In this document: positions 5,224 through 7,931 of the stretch, piece after piece | Position numbering within the stretch: position 1 is the first letter of the stretch | How the letters are laid out: the number at the start of each line of letters is the position of its first letter | Source of the DNA: an uncultured Gemmatimonadales bacterium | Lineage (GTDB): Bacteria; Gemmatimonadota; Gemmatimonadetes; Longimicrobiales; Gaopeijiaceae | Reading direction: 5' to 3' | NCBI GenBank assembly: GCA_937982605.1 | Contig: CALJLC010000284.1 | Span: 1-7,931 of the forward strand | DNA: 7,931 nucleotides | Notes under the pieces: generated by a model | Told to the model about the DNA's origin: nothing | What the model saw: only the letters and a program-made list of their open reading frames with translations | Databases searched by the model: none | Translations under genes and position numbers: made by a program

Positions 5224-6192
5224 CTAGCGGCACCCCGCCGTGCTTCGCACCCACGCCTCCGCCGCGGCCGCCCCCCGATCCGTCGCGTACGGCCATCCCG
5301 TCCGCCCCACGTCGACCGTCTCGTCCGGCTCGAGCGACGCCCCGACCTGGCGACCCGTGCGGTCCGCGTAGTAGCCGGTCGTGACGACCATGTTCGTGCC
5401 GTCGGGCAGTCGCGAGCCGCGGTTCACCGTGGCGTAGCCGGCCGTCGGCTCGCCGAAGATCCGAAGCAACGGCCGTCCCCGAAACGCCACCGCCACGGCC
5501 TCGCCCGAGCTCCCGGTGCCGCGGTCCACGAGCACGGCGACGGGCACGGAAGGATCGATCATCGCCACGGGCTCGACCGTCACCTGCGTGATCGTGTCGC
5601 GCGTGCCGTCGGCGTCGGCGAGGCCCGAGACGCCGTCGCGGTAGTACCAGCGCTGCGACGTCTCCGGGGAGGCGAAGGAGCCGACGAGGCTGTCGCCGAG
5701 CAGCGGGCCGATCCCGGCGAGCATCGGCCACATGTTGCCTCCGCCGTTGCCCCGCAGGTCCACGATCCAGCCGCAGACGCCCGCCTCCTCGAGCCGGCGC
5801 ACGCCGGCGTGCAGCGAGTCGGCGAGCGGCACGGCGGTCCCGCCGCGCTGCGGCACCCGCACGTAGCCGACGTCTCCGTCCACGACCTGCGCCTTCACGC
5901 CCGGCGACGGTGCCTGCAGGAAGCTGTGCCGGTTGGCCCGCTGGAGCGCCCACTGGATGGCGCCCCACGTGTCCGCCGGCTCGCGCGCGCCCCACGCGAA
6001 GTGACGCGCCGAGTCCCGGAGCGCCGACCAGTCGATCGTGTCGCCGTCCATCGTGACCGCCTCGATCGTGTCGAGCGCGGCCTCGAGGTATTCGGCCGCC
6101 GCCGGGGTCAGGGCGCCGTCGGTCGTCTGCGCCGAGGAATCGGGCGCCGACACGGCGAGGAGCGCGGGAAGGAGCAGGAGGAGTCGGGGCAT
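5224..6192 (-). CDS. Exported S41-family serine protease (nisin-resistance-protein-like)
   Basis: This 322-residue protein has a signal peptide (1-21, MPRLLLLLPALLAVSAPDSSA). The S41 core follows. NRHSFL (88-92) supplies His89. DLRGNGGGNMWPM (145-157) is the S41 hallmark. GTGSSGEA (225-232) carries Ser228 as the likely nucleophile, and FGEPTAGYATVN (246-257) follows it. In CtpA/Prc enzymes the catalytic Lys is 25 residues after the Ser; here that position is Tyr253. The His-Ser pairing and the absence of a PDZ domain fit the S41 group containing lantibiotic-cleaving NSR, about 320 residues long. Substrate is unknown; no lantibiotic genes are visible. The ATG at 6192 gives a clean signal peptide but only a weak GAG upstream. 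A GTG at 6231 adds 13 residues. The VOC gene lies 91 bases upstream on the same strand. Confidence 0.85.
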   Translation of the reverse strand: MPRLLLLLPALLAVSAPDSSAQTTDGALTPAAAEYLEAALDTIEAVTMDGDTIDWSALRDSARHFAWGAREPADTWGAIQWALQRANRHSFLQAPSPGVKAQVVDGDVGYVRVPQRGGTAVPLADSLHAGVRRLEEAGVCGWIVDLRGNGGGNMWPMLAGIGPLLGDSLVGSFASPETSQRWYYRDGVSGLADADGTRDTITQVTVEPVAMIDPSVPVAVLVDRGTGSSGEAVAVAFRGRPLLRIFGEPTAGYATVNRGSRLPDGTNMVVTTGYYADRTGRQVGASLEPDETVDVGRTGWPYATDRGAAAAEAWVRSTAGCR

Positions 6193-6213
6193 CGTCTCGC
6201 GGGCCGGAGGGGT

Positions 6214-6234
6214 GTCGTGCCGGTCTGACACGAC
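6214..6234. repeat. Inverted repeat in the leader of the S41 protease gene
   Basis: GTCGTG (6214-6219) and CACGAC (6229-6234) form a perfect 6-bp inverted repeat with nine bases between, 22 bases upstream of the protease ATG. It could be an operator or a leader hairpin that affects translation. Its use is unproven. Confidence 0.3.
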
Positions 6235-6239
6235 GGCCC

Positions 6240-6257
6240 GGGCGGCGGTTGCCGCCC
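6240..6257 (-). terminator. Hairpin after the VOC gene
   Basis: GGGCGGC (6240-6246) pairs perfectly with GCCGCCC (6251-6257) around the 4-base loop GGTT. It sits 27 bases past the VOC stop and 48 bases before the protease ATG, on the strand of both. No T-run follows. It may end VOC transcription, in which case the protease gene needs its own promoter, or it may only attenuate read-through. Confidence 0.3.
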
Positions 6258-6283
6258 CCGCGGCGAAGGCTCCGGCGCCTGCC

Positions 6284-6637
6284 CTACGGCAGCTCCACGA
6301 GATAGAGCGCCATGCCGTCCGGATCGCGGAAGTCCGCGCGCAGGATCGTGCCGTCCTCGACGATTCCGCCGGGGAGGTCCACGACGCCGTCGAGCGCCGC
6401 GGCGGCCGGCCGGAGAGCGGGCACCTCCAGCCCGATCGAGACGCCGGTGCTCGCCGCCGGGCCCGCCTTCGCGCCGCGCGGGTGCAGCCCGATGCGCAGC
6501 CCGGCGCGGCCGAGCATGGCGAAGTGCGGGCCGGCCCGGTACTCGACCTCGAATCCGAGCACGTCGGCGTAGAACGCCTGGCTCCGGTCGAGGTCCTCGA
6601 CCATGAGGGTGACGCTGGTGCTGGTGACGTCGATCAC
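6284..6637 (-). CDS. VOC (glyoxalase/bleomycin-resistance fold) protein
   Basis: This 117-residue cytoplasmic protein spans a full VOC module of two beta-alpha-beta-beta-beta units. VTLMVEDLDRSQAFYADVLGF (9-29, written here VTLMVEDLDRSQAFYADVLG then F) is the first-unit signature, and FRDPDGMALYLVEL (103-116) is the closing strand. Metal-dependent members carry His at the start of strand one and Glu near the end (DPDGxxIEL). Here those positions are Ser8 and Tyr112. I infer a metal-free member, as in bleomycin-binding proteins, rather than a glyoxalase. The GTG start at 6637 is backed by GAGGGAGG a few bases upstream. The gene diverges from the ArsR-SRPBCC operon across an AT-rich region, which suggests shared control. 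Confidence 0.8.
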   Translation of the reverse strand: MIDVTSTSVTLMVEDLDRSQAFYADVLGFEVEYRAGPHFAMLGRAGLRIGLHPRGAKAGPAASTGVSIGLEVPALRPAAAALDGVVDLPGGIVEDGTILRADFRDPDGMALYLVELP

Positions 6638-6711
6638 GGGAAGCCTCCCTCGGCCTGTGCGGGATCCCGGCGACAGAGTACGTCCCGCGGCGGACTTGTG
6701 CCTGAGTGCAA

Positions 6712-6734
6712 ACTAATTTAGTCTAGGCTTTAGT
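6712..6734. promoter_or_regulatory. Palindromic operator candidate in the divergent VOC/ArsR-operon region
   Basis: An AT-rich island in this GC-rich window holds the 11-base palindrome ACTAA-T-TTAGT (6712-6722). The half-site TTTAGT occurs at 6717-6722 and again at 6729-6734, a 12-base period close to one helical turn. A possible weak promoter, TTGTGC (6696-6701) with TAGTCT (6719-6724) at 17 bases, overlaps it. ArsR-family repressors bind such AT-rich palindromes, so the product of the gene at 7352 is the obvious candidate. The binding itself is inferred. Confidence 0.5.
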
Positions 6735-6757
6735 ATCCTGATCCCGGAGACGTTCGC

Positions 6758-7342
6758 ATGCGATTCCTCCTCGTCGTGCTCGGCGCGCTGGCGTGGCCCG
6801 CCCGGGTGGACAGCCAGGAGCCCGGTCCCCTCGCGGGCGTCGTGTCCACCCGCGCCACGGTCGGCGCGGACGCGCCGCTCTTCGAGCGGATGATCGGCAC
6901 GTGGGACGTGCTGCAGCGCACGCGAAGCGACGCCGGATGGCCCGAGACGGCCGACCGCGCGCTCTGGATCTGGACCAGGACGCTCGGCGGAAGCGCCGTA
7001 CAGGACTACTGGATCGCCCCGCCCGGACACGACGGACCGGGGTGGGAGGGCCAGATCGGAACGAACGTTCGGATTTTCGACGCCGACGCCGACGCCTGGC
7101 GGATCGTCTGGACCGCCACCGACGAGCCGGGATTCGCCGAGTACCGCGCGGTCGACGACGGCGACCGCGTCGTGATGACGGGCGCGCACCCGGGGGCCGA
7201 GGCGCCGGCGTCCCGCATCACGTACCGGCTCCTGGCCGCCGACACGCTCGACTGGCTCCTCGAGTTCCGCCGGCCCGACGGGGGCTGGATCGACGTCTCC
7301 CGCGCCCGGGCCGTCCGCCGGCCCCCCGCCTCCGCGCGCTAG
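6758..7342 (+). CDS. Exported DUF1579/lipocalin-like protein
   Basis: This 194-residue protein has a signal peptide (MRFLLVVLGALAWPARVDS, likely cut before Gln20). A beta-barrel type domain follows at about 38-186. The opening LFERMIGTWDV (41-51), IWTRTLGGSAVQDYW (71-85), GTNVRIFDADADAWRIVW (101-118) and the closing LLEFRRPDGGWIDVSR (167-182) resemble the DUF1579-type pattern seen in several bacterial protein sets. Proteins of this kind probably bind small hydrophobic ligands, but no ligand is known here. GGAG lies nine bases before the ATG. The gene is first in an operon with an ArsR-type repressor (nine-base gap) and an SRPBCC gene. An exported member in such an operon is unusual compared with the cytoplasmic versions I know. 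Confidence 0.7.
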   Translation: MRFLLVVLGALAWPARVDSQEPGPLAGVVSTRATVGADAPLFERMIGTWDVLQRTRSDAGWPETADRALWIWTRTLGGSAVQDYWIAPPGHDGPGWEGQIGTNVRIFDADADAWRIVWTATDEPGFAEYRAVDDGDRVVMTGAHPGAEAPASRITYRLLAADTLDWLLEFRRPDGGWIDVSRARAVRRPPASAR

Positions 7343-7351
7343 GGGCTCGCC

Positions 7352-7672
7352 ATGCTCGACGACCTGCAGCTCGTCTCCGATCCGAGGAGACAGGAGATCC
7401 TCCGCCTCGTCTGGAACGACGAGCTCCCCGCCAGCGCGCTGGCGGACCACTTCGAGGACATCACGCCGAGCGCCGTGTCGCAGCACTGCCGCAAGCTGCT
7501 CGACGCCGGGCTGCTCGACGTGCGCCGCGGCGAGCACGACGGAAGGAGCCGCTACTACCGGGCCAACAAGGACCGTCTCGGTCCGCTTGCCGGATACCTG
7601 GAAGCGCTGTGGCGGTCCCGCCTCGACGCGCTGAAGCACCTTGCCGAGGAGGCGATGAATGAAGGCGACTGA
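7352..7672 (+). CDS. ArsR-family winged-helix repressor
   Basis: This 106-residue cytoplasmic protein is almost entirely a winged helix. DPRRQEILRLVW (10-21) is helix one. ASALADHFEDITPSAVSQHC (27-46) is the helix-turn-helix, and LLDAGLLDVRRG (49-60) with GRSRYYRAN (64-72) the wing. It lacks the ELCVCDL metal-binding motif, so it is not a classic metal sensor. It is the type found next to SRPBCC genes. Cys46 sits in the recognition helix where Leu is more usual. The ATG at 7352 follows AGGGG, nine bases after the previous stop, and the SRPBCC gene overlaps its end by 14 bases. Autorepression through the palindrome at 6712-6734 is a reasonable expectation. Confidence 0.85.
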   Translation: MLDDLQLVSDPRRQEILRLVWNDELPASALADHFEDITPSAVSQHCRKLLDAGLLDVRRGEHDGRSRYYRANKDRLGPLAGYLEALWRSRLDALKHLAEEAMNEGD

Positions 7673-7931
7673 CGCACCCGTCGAGCTGAGTCTGGAGATC
7701 CGGGCGGACCGGGACACCGTGTTCCGCGTGATGTGCGACCCCGCGACGTTCCCGCAGTGGATGGGGCCGGGCTCGGAGATCGAGCCGCGTGTGGGGGGCG
7801 ACGTCCGCGTCCCCTTCGCCAACGGCATCGTGGCCAGCGGCCGGGTCGTCGAGCTCGGCAACTACCGGCTGGCGTTCTCCTGGGGCTACGGAAATGAAGA
7901 CGCGTCGTCGACGCTGGCTCGGCTGTCGCTG
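7659..7931 (+). CDS. SRPBCC (AHSA1-like) protein, cut by the right window edge
   Basis: Ninety-one residues are visible and the frame is open to the edge, so the 3' end is missing; the family usually has about 140-160 residues. The start is the second ATG of a close pair (7655 and 7659). Only the 7659 frame gives the SRPBCC pattern: SLEIRADRDTVFRVMCDP (11-28), FPQWMGPGSEIEP (31-43), VGGDVRVPFANG (45-56), GRVVELGNYRLAFSWGY (61-77). The frame overlaps the ArsR gene by 14 bases, and GAGGAGG lies six bases upstream. This fold binds hydrophobic ligands in a deep cavity. ArsR/SRPBCC pairs are common, and the SRPBCC protein may detoxify or sense the molecule that releases the repressor; that is inference. 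Confidence 0.8.
   Translation, partial: MKATDAPVELSLEIRADRDTVFRVMCDPATFPQWMGPGSEIEPRVGGDVRVPFANGIVASGRVVELGNYRLAFSWGYGNEDASSTLARLSL

Noticed and set aside
4652..5995. A 447-residue minus-strand frame across the cysteine-rich gene and the protease
   Set aside because: Its product is Arg/Gly-rich low-complexity sequence, and it covers two well-supported genes and the hairpin at 5171-5203.
6793..7662. A 289-residue plus-strand frame across the lipocalin-like and ArsR genes
   Set aside because: It is a frame shadow rich in Arg and Pro, with no start signal.
6713..7861. A 382-residue minus-strand frame opposite the ArsR operon
   Set aside because: It runs antisense to three genes with clear family patterns and good ribosome binding sites.

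Overview
This is a GC-rich window (about 70% by eye) with dense, short-gap bacterial genes. No gene identifies the taxon. A 6-bladed beta-propeller with a GxGPGEY signature, an exported RER/HEAT-type repeat protein, PadR- and XRE-type regulators, an S41 protease and an ArsR-SRPBCC pair are together common in Gemmatimonadota and similar GC-rich phyla. I infer a genome of that kind with modest confidence. There are no RNA genes, insertion sequences or CRISPR arrays, and no stretch over 300 bases lacks a gene.

Layout. (1) Bases 1-260 hold no supported gene, only small hairpins. (2) Bases 261-3211 carry four minus-strand genes. In transcription order these are an XRE-type HTH regulator starting at TTG 3211, an exported protein with ten RER repeat motifs (2636-1176), a small PadR-like regulator (1028-699) and an acidic unknown protein (578-261). 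The gaps of 120-224 bases contain palindromes, so these genes are probably separate units. (3) Bases 3212-3487 form a divergent regulatory region with two abutting inverted repeats beside a plausible promoter. (4) Bases 3488-5149 are a tight plus-strand operon: an exported 6-bladed beta-propeller followed with no gap by a 159-residue exported cysteine-rich protein. A hairpin at 5171-5203 closes it, and its G.U pairs show it works on the plus strand. (5) Bases 5224-6637 on the minus strand encode a VOC-fold protein and an exported S41 protease resembling the nisin-resistance-protein type. (6) From 6758 to the right edge, a plus-strand operon encodes an exported DUF1579/lipocalin-like protein, an ArsR-type repressor and an SRPBCC (AHSA1-like) protein cut off by the window. 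An AT-rich island with an ACTAA-T-TTAGT palindrome separates this operon from the VOC gene.

The best candidate for something undescribed is the 3211-5203 block. It combines a divergent XRE regulator, tandem inverted repeats, and a two-gene export operon whose products both carry CxxC motifs just after the signal peptide. Its function cannot be read from sequence alone. The arrangement recalls the pairing of small NVEALA peptides with 6-bladed propellers in Bacteroidetes, but without the NVEALA motif.
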